Of a stretch of DNA of 64,000 nt, positions 10,410 to 19,863 are shown piece by piece. Position numbers and translations under genes: made by a program. The stretch's first letter is position 1; the number at the start of each line of letters is the position of its first letter. The stretch spans positions 248,001 to 312,000 of the forward strand of contig NZ_BSFQ01000003.1 of the NCBI RefSeq assembly GCF_027922425.1, written 5' to 3'. The stretch comes from Pseudonocardia halophobica (GTDB lineage Bacteria > Actinomycetota > Actinomycetes > Mycobacteriales > Pseudonocardiaceae). The notes under the pieces were generated by a model that did no database searches, was not told the origin of the DNA, and saw nothing but the letters and a program-made list of their open reading frames with translations.

Positions 10410-11162
10410 TCAGACCTCCGCCCAGAACCGGTTCAGCACTGCGGCACCACGCTCGGGGTCCTGCGTCATCCACCAGTGCCCGAGCCCGGCGAGCACCTCG
10501 ACGCGGGCACCGGCGCGGGCGGCCGACCGGTGCCGCTGCTCCTCGGTGCCGACCATGTGGTCCTCGCTCGGCACGAGCGCGAGCCCGGGCCGCGCGGCCG
10601 CCTCCTCCAGGTCCTTGCCCAGCTCCGCCATGACCGGCTGCGCCGCGGAGCGGTAGAGGCGCAGGATCGAGTCGGCCATCGGCTCGTCGAACGCGGCCGC
10701 GATCCGCTCGGCCACGGGCGCCGCCATCCCGAACCCGGTCAGCCGCTCGGCGCGCGCGAGCGGACCGGCGGCGAGCATGCCCGCGACCGTCTGCTCACCC
10801 ACGCCCGGCTGCTGCCACGCCTGCGCAAGCTCGTGCCACACGTAGTCCGGGTCGAAGATGCCGACGACATCGGACACCCAGCTGCGCAGCAGGTCCGGCC
10901 GGGCCGTCGCGACGTTCACCACGTGGCCGCCGCCCCAGTCGTGCCCCACGAGGTCGACCGGGCCCTCGGCCGCCGTGATCGGCTCGAGCTCCCGGATCAG
11001 CCAGTCCCGGTACTCGAGCACGGTCGCGCCGAAGCCCTCCGGGACGGGCGCGCCGAACCCGGGCGGGGCGAGCCGGACCACGGGCCCGCGATCCAGGTGC
11101 GGGACGAGCAGGTCCCACACCTCGGGCGTCTCGGGGTTGCCGTGCACCAGGACGACGGTCAT
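10410..11162 (-). CDS. Alpha/beta hydrolase with Asp nucleophile (epoxide hydrolase/haloalkane dehalogenase type)
   Basis: A 250-residue alpha/beta hydrolase. The oxyanion HGNP lies at 7-10; the nucleophile elbow is VGHDWGG with Asp75 in place of Ser, as in epoxide hydrolases and haloalkane dehalogenases; the catalytic His lies in GLGHWWMTQDPE near the C-terminus. The cap region (about 105-180) is short. A TAGGGT element (minus strand 11174-11169) is 6 bases before the ATG, so the mRNA is probably leaderless. Substrate unknown. Confidence 0.85.
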   Translation of the reverse strand: MTVVLVHGNPETPEVWDLLVPHLDRGPVVRLAPPGFGAPVPEGFGATVLEYRDWLIRELEPITAAEGPVDLVGHDWGGGHVVNVATARPDLLRSWVSDVVGIFDPDYVWHELAQAWQQPGVGEQTVAGMLAAGPLARAERLTGFGMAAPVAERIAAAFDEPMADSILRLYRSAAQPVMAELGKDLEEAAARPGLALVPSEDHMVGTEEQRHRSAARAGARVEVLAGLGHWWMTQDPERGAAVLNRFWAEV

Positions 11163-11285
11163 GGGGGCACCCTACGAGCCCCCACCGACAGTTGCGGGGC
11201 AATCGGCCGCCCAGGTGTCCGTACGGGTGTCCGCGCACCGCGAAACCGCGTGGCCGATGACCTTCGGGCCCGGATAGCGTCAGTA

Positions 11286-11306
11286 CGTACGTGAGATCCA
11301 CGTACG
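11286..11306. promoter_or_regulatory. Palindromic operator upstream of the DHA2 exporter
   Basis: CGTACGTG (11286-11293) and CACGTACG (11299-11306) form a perfect 8-bp inverted repeat around a 5-base spacer (AGATC). It sits 25 bases before the exporter start, where a repressor would block transcription. The dimension and symmetry suit a TetR-type dimer. No intact regulator gene is adjacent. Confidence 0.7.
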
Positions 11307-11331
11307 CCGTCCCCCGATCGGAGAACCCCGC

Positions 11332-12768
11332 ATGACCGCGCCCGACGCACCCCCCAGTTCCGTCGAGGTGCCCCGGTCGGCGTCGACGGTCGTCTGGCTG
11401 CTGGTGGGCTCCGCCTTCGTCATGATCCTCAACGAGACGATCATGAGCGTCGCGCTGCCCGTCCTGGTCACCGACCTCGGGATCACGGTCGGCACGGCCC
11501 AGTGGCTGACCTCGGGCTTCCTGCTCACGATGTCGGTGGTCATCCCGATCACCGGCTTCCTCCTGCAGCGCCTCACCCCGCGCACCGTCTTCCTCGCCTC
11601 GATGTCGCTCTTCAGCCTGGGGACCCTGATCTCGGCGCTCGCGCCCGGCTTCGGCGTGCTCATGACGGGGCGGGTCGTCCAGGCGCTCGGCACCGCCGTG
11701 ATGATCCCGCTGTTGATGACCACGGTGATCCGGCTCGTCCCGGCGGAGCGCCGCGGCGCGACGATGGGCACGATCACGGTGGTCATCGCCGTCGCGCCGG
11801 CCGTCGGCCCGACGATCTCCGGCGTGATCCTGTCCACACTGGGCTGGCGGTGGATGTTCATCGTCATCCTGCCGATCGCGCTGCTGGCGCTGGCCGCCGG
11901 CGCCACCTGGCTGCGGCTCGACAGCGAGACCCGGAGGATCCCGCTGGACTGGCCGTCCGTCGTGCTGTCGGCGCTGGCCTTCGGCGGGCTCGTGTTCGGG
12001 CTCTCCAGCATCGGTGAGTCCGCGCGCGGCGAGGCGCTGCTGCCGCCGTGGGCGCCCACGCTGATCGGGCTGGTCGCGCTCGCCGTGTTCGTGTTCCGGC
12101 AGCTCCGGCTGCAGCGGGAGGGGCGCGCGCTGCTCGACCTGCGCCCGCTCGGCTTCCGGCCGTTCGCGGTGTCGCTGGTGCTGGTCGTGCTCGGCATGAT
12201 GGCGCTGTTCGGCGTGCTGATCCTGCTGCCGCTCTACCTGCAGGACGTGCTCGGCGTCTCCGCGTTCGTGACCGGGCTGGCGGTGCTGCCCGGCGGCCTG
12301 GTGATGGGTCTGCTCGGCCCCTTCGTCGGCCGGCTCTACGACCGCGTCGGCGCCCGCCCGCTCGTCATCCCCGGCACCGCGGTGCTGGCGCTGTCGCTGT
12401 GGGGCTTCACGACCGTGGGTGCCTCGACCCCGGTCCCGATCCTGATCGGCATGCACGTCCTGCTCGTGATCGGGCTGTCGTTCATGTTCACCCCGCTCAT
12501 GACGGACGCGCTGGGCCGGCTGCCGGGCGAGCTCGACTCGCACGGCAGCGCGATCCTCGCCACGCTGCAGCAGGTCGCGGGCGCGGCGGGCACGGCGCTG
12601 TTCGTCACGCTCATGGTCGTGTTCGCGGCCACGCCGGGCGTCGCGGCCGACGTCCCCGGCGCCCGCGCGGCGTTCCTCTGCGCCGCGGTGATCGCGACGG
12701 TCGCCCTGCCGGTCTCGCTGCTCGTCGGCGGGAAGAAGCAGGTCGCGGAGGCCCCCGCGGCCGCCTGA
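11332..12768 (+). CDS. MFS multidrug exporter, DHA2 (14-helix) type
   Basis: A 478-residue major-facilitator protein. It begins with the typical LLVGSAFVMILNETIMSVALP helix (split), then GRVVQALGTAVMIPLLMTTV (motif C-like antiporter region) and GPTISGVILSTLGWRWMF, which together are characteristic of the EmrB/QacA drug:H+ antiporters. The last cytoplasmic tail is short (GGKKQVAEAPAAA). It should export small toxic or signalling molecules across the inner membrane. Expression is probably controlled through the palindrome at 11286-11306. A convergent terminator separates it from the transglutaminase gene. Confidence 0.92.
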   Translation: MTAPDAPPSSVEVPRSASTVVWLLVGSAFVMILNETIMSVALPVLVTDLGITVGTAQWLTSGFLLTMSVVIPITGFLLQRLTPRTVFLASMSLFSLGTLISALAPGFGVLMTGRVVQALGTAVMIPLLMTTVIRLVPAERRGATMGTITVVIAVAPAVGPTISGVILSTLGWRWMFIVILPIALLALAAGATWLRLDSETRRIPLDWPSVVLSALAFGGLVFGLSSIGESARGEALLPPWAPTLIGLVALAVFVFRQLRLQREGRALLDLRPLGFRPFAVSLVLVVLGMMALFGVLILLPLYLQDVLGVSAFVTGLAVLPGGLVMGLLGPFVGRLYDRVGARPLVIPGTAVLALSLWGFTTVGASTPVPILIGMHVLLVIGLSFMFTPLMTDALGRLPGELDSHGSAILATLQQVAGAAGTALFVTLMVVFAATPGVAADVPGARAAFLCAAVIATVALPVSLLVGGKKQVAEAPAAA

Positions 12769-12778
12769 CGCGTCCCGG

Positions 12779-12825
12779 CGAACGGCGCTCCCGCTCATGG
12801 CTGATGAGAGCGAGGGCGCCGTTCG
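12779..12825. terminator. Bidirectional hairpin between exporter and transglutaminase
   Basis: An imperfect inverted repeat (CGAACGGCGC...GCTCAT against ATGAGAGC...GCGCCGTTCG) fills the 63-base gap between two converging genes. There is no long T run, as is usual in this GC-rich group. Confidence 0.65.
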
Positions 12826-12831
12826 TGCGTC

Positions 12832-13674
12832 TCAGGCCAGGCGCGTCATGTGCACCGAGACGTCGAGCGCCTCGGCGGTACCGCCGGAGTAGATGCCCTT
12901 GAGCGGGGAGACGTCGGCGTAGTCGCGGCCGACGGCGACCCACACGTGCCGGTGCCCGATCGGGATGCCGTTGGTCGGGTCGAAGCCCCACCAGCCGCCG
13001 GTGCGCGCCTCGATCCACGCGTGCGACTGCCCGGACACCGTCTCGCCCACCGCGACCTCCTGGCGCGGCAGCAGGTACCCCGAGACGTACCGGGCCGGGA
13101 TCCCCATCTCGCGCAACAGGACCAGGGTGAGGTGCGCGTAGTCCTGGCAGACCCCCTTGCCCGCCTGCCAGGCCTCGGTGGCCGAGGTGTGCACGCCCGT
13201 CGTCCCCGCCTGGTAGGTCATGGTGTCGCGGACCCGCTCGCAGGCGGCGAGCACGGCGTCGACGGGGTCCTTGCCGCGCTTGAGGTTCTTCGCGATCCGG
13301 GCCAGCTCCGCGTCCCGCCCGACGTACTCGGTGAACTCGAGCATCTCGGTGTACCGGTCGCGCACGGCCTCCGATGCCAGGTCCTCCCAGCTCGCCTCGC
13401 GGACCGGCTCGCCGGCGTCGCCCGTCTCGACCACCGAGGTGCCGGTGACCAGCAGCTCCTTGTGCGGCGCGTGCAGGTCGAACGCCGTGACCTGGGTGCC
13501 CCAGTAGTCCTCGTACCGGTACGCGCGGGTCGCCGGCACCGTCTCGACGCGGCTGACGATCACGTTCTGGTGGGTGTCGCTGCGCGGGGTCAGCCGCACC
13601 TCGTTGTAGGTCTCGTGCACCGGCGAGCTGTACTTGTAGCCCGTCTCGTGCACCACGCGGATGCGCCAGCCCAT
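12832..13674 (-). CDS. Transglutaminase-like peptidase (ATP-grasp/alpha-E cluster)
   Basis: A 280-residue protein. An N-terminal beta domain (WRIRVVHETGYKYSSPVHET) precedes a transglutaminase core with catalytic Cys in GKGVCQDYAH, His in SGQSHAWIE and Asp in WGFDPTNG. It corresponds to M. tuberculosis Rv2409c. Iyer, Aravind and colleagues predicted that this family works with the alpha-E protein and circularly permuted ATP-grasp enzyme to make and process a peptide-like tag or storage peptide; that pathway remains uncharacterised. It is the last of three genes transcribed together; its ATG starts 2 bases after the alpha-E stop. Confidence 0.92.
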   Translation of the reverse strand: MGWRIRVVHETGYKYSSPVHETYNEVRLTPRSDTHQNVIVSRVETVPATRAYRYEDYWGTQVTAFDLHAPHKELLVTGTSVVETGDAGEPVREASWEDLASEAVRDRYTEMLEFTEYVGRDAELARIAKNLKRGKDPVDAVLAACERVRDTMTYQAGTTGVHTSATEAWQAGKGVCQDYAHLTLVLLREMGIPARYVSGYLLPRQEVAVGETVSGQSHAWIEARTGGWWGFDPTNGIPIGHRHVWVAVGRDYADVSPLKGIYSGGTAEALDVSVHMTRLA

Positions 13675-13676
13675 CC

Positions 13677-14620
13677 TCAGACCACCTCCGGCGCGGTCCA
13701 CGCGACCCAGGGGGCGGCGTGGAAGAACTGCAGCGAGACGGCCTCGCCGACCTTCTGGATCGTCTCCTGCAGGGACAGGAGCTGGGCGGGCAGGTCGTCG
13801 AGCAGCTCCTCGGGGCGGAGGAACTCCAGCTCGCTGCGCGCCCGGCCGAGCAGCCGCAGCGCCTCGGCCTTCGCCCCGACCCGTGCCGTCGGCCGCTGGT
13901 CCAGCTGCTGCAGGCAGGTCTCGGCCTCGCGCAGCGAGTAGAAGACCGACCGCGGGAAGAGCCGGTCCATCAGCATGAACTGCGCGACCCGCACGGCGTC
14001 GACGGCGCCGCGGTAGGTGCGCAGGTAGGTGTCCTGGGCGCCCGCCGAGCGCAGCACCGACAGCCAGCCCGGCGAGCTCATCCGGTCCGACACGCGGGAC
14101 AGCAGCAGCCGCACCACCATGTCGACCCGCTCGACCGAGCGGCCGAGCAGGTAGAAGCGCCACGAGTCGTCCCGGCTCATCGTGGAGGCGGCCAGCCCGG
14201 AGAACATCGCCGCCCGGTCCTCGATGTAGCTGAAGAAGGCGTGCGGCCCCACCCAGCGCGCGTACCGCTGCCGCTCGGGCAGGGCGTTCCAGGTGGCGTT
14301 GAGGCACTCGAACATCTCCGACGACACGACCTCGCGCGCGCCGCGGGCGTTCTCCCGGGCGCTGGAGATCGACGAGACGATCGAGCCGAGGGTCGCGGTG
14401 GAGTAGGCGAGCACCTCGGTGAGCGAGAAGGCGTCGAGCGGCTCGTCCGTGCCGGGGTCGACGCCCATGACACCGAGAAGCCGGCGGGCGACCGCGTCGA
14501 CGTCGATCGTGGCGTCCTCGAGAAGCTGGTGGACCGAGACGTCGAGGATTCGCGCGGTGTCGTCGGCGCGCTCGACGTAGCGGCCGATCCAGTACAGCGA
14601 CTCGGCGTTGCGGGCGAGCA

Positions 14621-14621
<1 letters not shown>
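13677..14621 (-). CDS. Alpha-E domain protein
   Basis: A 314-residue all-helical protein opening with the family signature MLARNAESLYWIGRYVERAD and containing the FYSLREAE segment late in the chain. Alpha-E proteins have no known activity; they co-occur almost always with circularly permuted ATP-grasp and transglutaminase partners, as here. Homologue of Rv2410c. Its ATG overlaps the upstream stop codon (TGATG at 14623-14619), so translation is coupled to the ATP-grasp gene. Confidence 0.92.
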
Positions 14622-16390
<1,769 letters not shown>

Positions 16391-16524
16391 CTTGACCGTT
16401 TCGCCTGGCCGGAGCCAGACGGAGCGATGCTACGTCCGCGTTACGGACACGACCGGCCGGGTCCGTCGCGGAGCGCCGCGTTCCGCCCGCCGAGAGGGTC
16501 CTCGCTGTGCGATCCTGGCTCCGT

Positions 16525-16545
16525 GGGCCCGCGGAGCGCGGGCCC
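16525..16545. other. Hairpin in the ATP-grasp/rpsT intergenic region
   Basis: GGGCCCGCG and CGCGGGCCC form a perfect 9-bp stem around GAG. It lies between the divergent ATP-grasp start (16390) and a possible rpsT -10 (TAGCAT, 16571-16576), so it is upstream of, not within, the predicted rpsT leader. Role unknown; it might be a transcriptional boundary element. The rest of the 294-base intergenic stretch shows no gene. Confidence 0.5.
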
Positions 16546-16684
16546 GTGCAGGGCCGTCCGCGCCGGGTTGTAGCATGGACGACCGAGTGCTCGGCGTGCT
16601 CGCTCGCATCGGTGGAGAACCGGTCGGGGTCGCCAGAGCCCCCCGATACGTACCCAGCACCAGGAAGACTCGAGGCACACCAGC

Positions 16685-16951
16685 GTGGCGAACATCAAGT
16701 CCCAGATCAAGCGGGTCAAGACCAACGAGAAGCGCCGTCAGCGCAACAAGTCGGTCAAGTCGTCGGTCAAGACCGCGATCCGCAAGTTCCGCGAGGCCGC
16801 CGAGGCCGGCGAGACCGAGAAGGCCGTCGAGCTGCAGCGCGCCGCCGCTCGCGCCCTGGACAAGGCCGCCAGCAAGGGCGTCATCCACAAGAACCAGGCC
16901 GCCAACCGCAAGTCGGCCATCGCCAAGCGCATCACCAAGATCGGCGCGTGA
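16685..16951 (+). CDS. rpsT: 30S ribosomal protein S20
   Basis: An 88-residue, Lys/Arg-rich helical protein of standard length: [15 protein letters not shown] at the start and NPQ-type end [16 protein letters not shown], as in bacterial S20. It binds 16S rRNA during 30S assembly. The start is GTG at 16685. A leader of roughly 100 bases follows a TAGCAT -10-like element at 16571-16576; S20 genes are often autoregulated through the leader, but no specific structure is evident here. It sits between the ATP-grasp cluster and holA, the same position as in mycobacteria. Confidence 0.97.
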   Translation: MANIKSQIKRVKTNEKRRQRNKSVKSSVKTAIRKFREAAEAGETEKAVELQRAAARALDKAASKGVIHKNQAANRKSAIAKRITKIGA

Positions 16952-16956
16952 GTCCT

Positions 16957-17052
16957 CGGGCGCGGTCGCGCGCCCGGTGAAGCTCCCGGGTCTTTCCGGT
17001 CGAGCGTTCCGTCGACGGCACTGCCCTTTCCCGTGGGGCAGTGCCGTCGACG
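16957..17052 (+). terminator. Double hairpin terminator after rpsT
   Basis: Two perfect inverted repeats follow the S20 stop: CGGGCGCG/CGCGCCCG (16957-16976) and a 17-bp stem with arms 17010-17026 and 17036-17052 around a 9-base loop. No U-rich tail follows. The second stem is exceptionally strong and also faces the convergent holA gene. Confidence 0.8.
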
Positions 17053-17195
17053 CGTTCTCAGGTGGTGGCGCGGCCGGTTCGTACTCCTGGTGCGTCAGGA
17101 CTCCATCACGCGGTGGAGGGCGTACCTGTGGGCGTTGTGGCTCCGTGACGCGTCGGAGAGGCGCTGCTCGGCGCTTTCTGGCTCGCTGCCGCGGG

Positions 17196-18164
17196 TCAGC
17201 CGGTGCCGCGGGCGTCGACGACCGCGAGGACCGCGCGCTCCAGGGCGTAGGCGGGGTCGGCGGCCGCACCCTTGACGTCCGCGTTGACCTGCGCGGTCGC
17301 GGCGATGGCGGTCGCGAGGCCCGCCGGTCGCCAGGCCCGCACCTGCCCCTGCGCCTTGCGGATCTTCCAGGGCGGCATGCCGAGACTGCCCGCCAGGCGG
17401 TTGGGGTCGCCCCGGCCGGCCGCGCCGACCTTGGCGAGGGTGCGCACGGCGTCGGCCAGCGCGTCGGCCACCAGGACCGGCGCGACGCCCAGCACGAGCG
17501 CCCAGCGCAACGCCTCCAGCGCACCCGCCCGGTCCCCCGCGACCGCCTTGTCCGCCACCGCGAAGCCCGACGACTCGGCGCGTCCGCGGTGGTACCGGCG
17601 CACGGCCTGGCCGTCGACCTGCCCGCCCGTGTCGGAGACCAGCTGGTTCGTGGCCGAGGCCAGCTCCCGCAGGTCCGACCCGACCGCCTCGAGCAGCACG
17701 CTCACGGCCTCGGCGGTGATCGACCCGCCGGCCCGCCGCACTTCGGCGCGCACGAAGTCGGCGCGCTCCTCGGCCCGGGTCAGCCGGTCGCACTTGGTGA
17801 CCGCCGCGCCGGCCTTCCGCAGGTCGTCGGCCAGCTGCTTGCCGCGGGCCCCGCCTGCGTGCACCGCGACCAGCACGATCCCGTCGGCCGGCTCGGCCAC
17901 GTAGGCCATGATCGCGGCGACCAGGTCCTTGCCCGCCTCGTGGGCCCCCTGGATCACCACGACCCGGCCCTCCGCGAACAGCGAGGGGCTCAGGTACCCG
18001 ACCAGCTCGCCCGGGGTGAGCTCGGCAGGACGGAACCGGCGGATGTCGGCCTCGGGGTCGACCGCCCGGGCGGCGCGGAGGATCTCGCTCACGGCCCGCT
18101 CGACCAGCAGCTCCTCCTCGCCGACGATGAGCTGCACGGGAGCGGGCGGCTTCGTGGCCGGCAT
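17196..18164 (-). CDS. holA: DNA polymerase III, delta subunit (clamp-loader wrench)
   Basis: A 322-residue AAA+-like protein that opens the beta sliding clamp. It starts PVQLIVGEEELLVERAVSEIL, the standard replacement of the Walker A motif in delta, and shows the LTPGELVGYLSPSLFAEGRVVVI strand-helix (split), the domain II region ERADFVRAEVRRAGGSITAEAV and the C-terminal collar domain ending VDARGTG. Homologue of Rv2413c. The ATG at 18164 is followed by family-like sequence immediately. In mycobacteria it lies directly beside comEC; here a riboswitch-thrC unit intervenes. Confidence 0.95.
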   Translation of the reverse strand: MPATKPPAPVQLIVGEEELLVERAVSEILRAARAVDPEADIRRFRPAELTPGELVGYLSPSLFAEGRVVVIQGAHEAGKDLVAAIMAYVAEPADGIVLVAVHAGGARGKQLADDLRKAGAAVTKCDRLTRAEERADFVRAEVRRAGGSITAEAVSVLLEAVGSDLRELASATNQLVSDTGGQVDGQAVRRYHRGRAESSGFAVADKAVAGDRAGALEALRWALVLGVAPVLVADALADAVRTLAKVGAAGRGDPNRLAGSLGMPPWKIRKAQGQVRAWRPAGLATAIAATAQVNADVKGAAADPAYALERAVLAVVDARGTG

Positions 18165-18392
18165 GGGCCGGGCTCCTCTCGCACGCGTCGCGCGGTGCCG
18201 CGCACCGGGGCCCGGGCGTGCCGGGCCCGCGGGTCATCGTCGCGCACGGCACCGACAGTCCGTGACACGGCTCCCAGATGGTGAGTGCGGCTGGCCGGGA
18301 CCGGGGCCGGTGCCGTAACGTGCATGTCATCCGGATCAATCCGGACGCCGCGCTCGCTCCGCGCACGAAGCCCGCTCGGCACAATCGCATAT

Positions 18393-18538
18393 GGCTCATC
18401 CAGAGGGGCAGAGGGAACGGCCCGACGAAGCCCCGGCAACCGGCGTCGAACGACGATCCGCGCAGCGCACCGCTCGGTGCGCGCACGTCGACGGACCAGG
18501 TGCCAATTCCGGCCCGCGCCAGCGGGACAGATGAGGAG
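18393..18538 (+). promoter_or_regulatory. SAM-I (S-box) riboswitch controlling thrC
   Basis: The leader carries the S-box core in order: CTCATCCAGAGGGGCAGAGG (18395-18414), a GGCCCGACGAAGCCCCGGCAACC core (18419-18441), a variable GC-rich P3/P4 region, AGGTGCCAATTCCGGCCCGC (18498-18517) and a closing GGGACAGATGAG. The P1 helix pairs CTCATC (18395-18400) with GATGAG (18530-18535). The thrC ribosome site GAGGAG (18533-18538) overlaps the 3' strand of P1, so ligand binding should hide it and stop translation. The holA-to-thrC gap (18165-18543) holds this and presumably the thrC promoter, which I could not place with confidence. Confidence 0.88.
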
Positions 18539-18543
18539 ATCTG

Positions 18544-19809
18544 ATGACTCTCACTGCAGACACGCCTGCCAGCACCACCCTCGACCTCGGCTCCGCGCGC
18601 GCCCTGTCCTGTCGCGAGTGTGGCCACCAGACGCCGCTCGCCGCGGAGTTCGCGTGTCCGCAGTGCTTCGGCCCGCTCGAGATCGCCTACGACTTCCCGC
18701 AGGTCACGCGGGAGTCGATCGAGTCCGGCCCCAAGTCGATCTGGCGCTACAAGGACCTCCTCCCCGTCCCGGCGGACGTTCAGTCCTTCCCGAACACCGA
18801 GCCCGGCTTCACCCGCCTGATCCAGGCCGACCGGCTCGCCGCCGAGCTCGGGGTCCGCAAGCTCTGGGTGAAGGACGACACCGGCAACCCCACCCACTCC
18901 TTCAAGGACCGGGTCGTGGCCGTCGCCCTCGCCGCCGCCCGCGAGCTGGGCTTCTCCGTCCTCTGCTGCCCGTCCACCGGCAACCTGGCCAACGCCGTCG
19001 CCGCGGCGGCCGCCCGCGCCGGCTGGGACTCGGTCGTGCTGATCCCCTCCTCGCTCGAGCAGGCGAAGATCACCACCACCGCGGTCTACGGCGGCACCCT
19101 GCTCGCCGTCGACGGCAACTACGACGACGTGAACCGCCTCGCCACCGAGCTCGCCGCGGAGCACGAGGAGTGGGCGTTCGTGAACGTGAACGTCCGCCCG
19201 TACTACGCCGAGGGCTCGAAGACCCTGGGCTACGAGGTCGCCGAGCAGCTCGGCTGGCGCCTGCCCGACCAGATCGTCGTCCCGGTCGCCTCCGGCTCGC
19301 AGCTGACCAAGGTCGACAAGGGCTTTGGCGAGTTCGTCAAGCTCGGGCTCGTCGACGAGAAGCCCTACAAGATCTTCGGTGCCCAGGCCACCGGCTGCTC
19401 GCCCGTCGCCTCGGCGTTCGAGGAGGGCCACGACTTCATCCAGCCCGTCCGACCGGACACCATCGCCCGCTCGCTGGCGATCGGCAACCCCGCCGACGGC
19501 CCCTACGTCCTCGACTCCGTGCGCCGCACCGGCGGTGCCGTCGGCCACGTCACCGACGAGGAGGTCGTCGAGGGCATCCGGCTGCTCGCCCGCACCGAGG
19601 GTGTGTTCGCCGAGACCGCCGGCGGCGTCACCGTGGCGACCGCGAAGAAGCTGATCGAGGCCGGCAAGATCGACCCCGACGCCGAAACCGTCCTGCTGAT
19701 CACCGGCGACGGGCTCAAGACCCTCGACGCCGTGTCCGCCCACGCCCGTCCGACCGCGACGGTTCCGTCGACCAGCAAGGCCGTCCGCGAGGCGCTCGAG
19801 GGCCGCTGA
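18544..19809 (+). CDS. thrC: Threonine synthase
   Basis: A 421-residue PLP enzyme converting O-phosphohomoserine to threonine. An N-terminal zinc-ribbon-like pair CREC (23-26) and CPQC (38-41) precedes the PLP lysine K121 in GNPTHSFKDR, the phosphate loop PSTGNLANAVAAAAAR and the LLITGDGLKTLDA C-terminal loop. This is the short class-II-like/actinobacterial form with a Cys-rich N-terminus. It lies outside its usual hom-thrC-thrB operon, behind an S-box riboswitch, in opposite orientation to both neighbours. An intrinsic terminator follows at once. ATG 18544 with GAGGAG 5 bases upstream. Confidence 0.93.
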   Translation: MTLTADTPASTTLDLGSARALSCRECGHQTPLAAEFACPQCFGPLEIAYDFPQVTRESIESGPKSIWRYKDLLPVPADVQSFPNTEPGFTRLIQADRLAAELGVRKLWVKDDTGNPTHSFKDRVVAVALAAARELGFSVLCCPSTGNLANAVAAAAARAGWDSVVLIPSSLEQAKITTTAVYGGTLLAVDGNYDDVNRLATELAAEHEEWAFVNVNVRPYYAEGSKTLGYEVAEQLGWRLPDQIVVPVASGSQLTKVDKGFGEFVKLGLVDEKPYKIFGAQATGCSPVASAFEEGHDFIQPVRPDTIARSLAIGNPADGPYVLDSVRRTGGAVGHVTDEEVVEGIRLLARTEGVFAETAGGVTVATAKKLIEAGKIDPDAETVLLITGDGLKTLDAVSAHARPTATVPSTSKAVREALEGR

Positions 19810-19832
19810 CCCGACACGCCAGGACCCCGACC

Positions 19833-19861
19833 GGGCCCGGAGGAAGCGTTCCTCCGGGCCC
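19833..19861 (+). terminator. Intrinsic terminator after thrC
   Basis: GGGCCCGGAGGAA (19833-19845), loop GCG, TTCCTCCGGGCCC (19849-19861): a perfect 13-bp stem 23 bases after the thrC stop. It also lies within the open 3' extension of comEC on the other strand. Confidence 0.88.
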
Positions 19862-19863
19862 GT

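Noticed and set aside
10795..12798. 667-codon minus-strand frame opposite the exporter
   Set aside because: Asp/Arg/Gln/His-rich antisense shadow of a membrane-protein gene, in a different frame from the true hydrolase.
17053..17195. Possible extra small gene between rpsT terminator and holA stop
   Set aside because: Short open frames exist but lack a ribosome site and protein-like composition; the stretch is the region after the rpsT hairpin.
17095..19863. Continuation of the comEC frame as a 1730-codon protein
   Set aside because: The extra ~920 codons are antisense to thrC, its terminator and part of holA; composition is typical of a high-GC shadow frame and no domain is recognisable. 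Treated as a missing stop rather than a giant protein.
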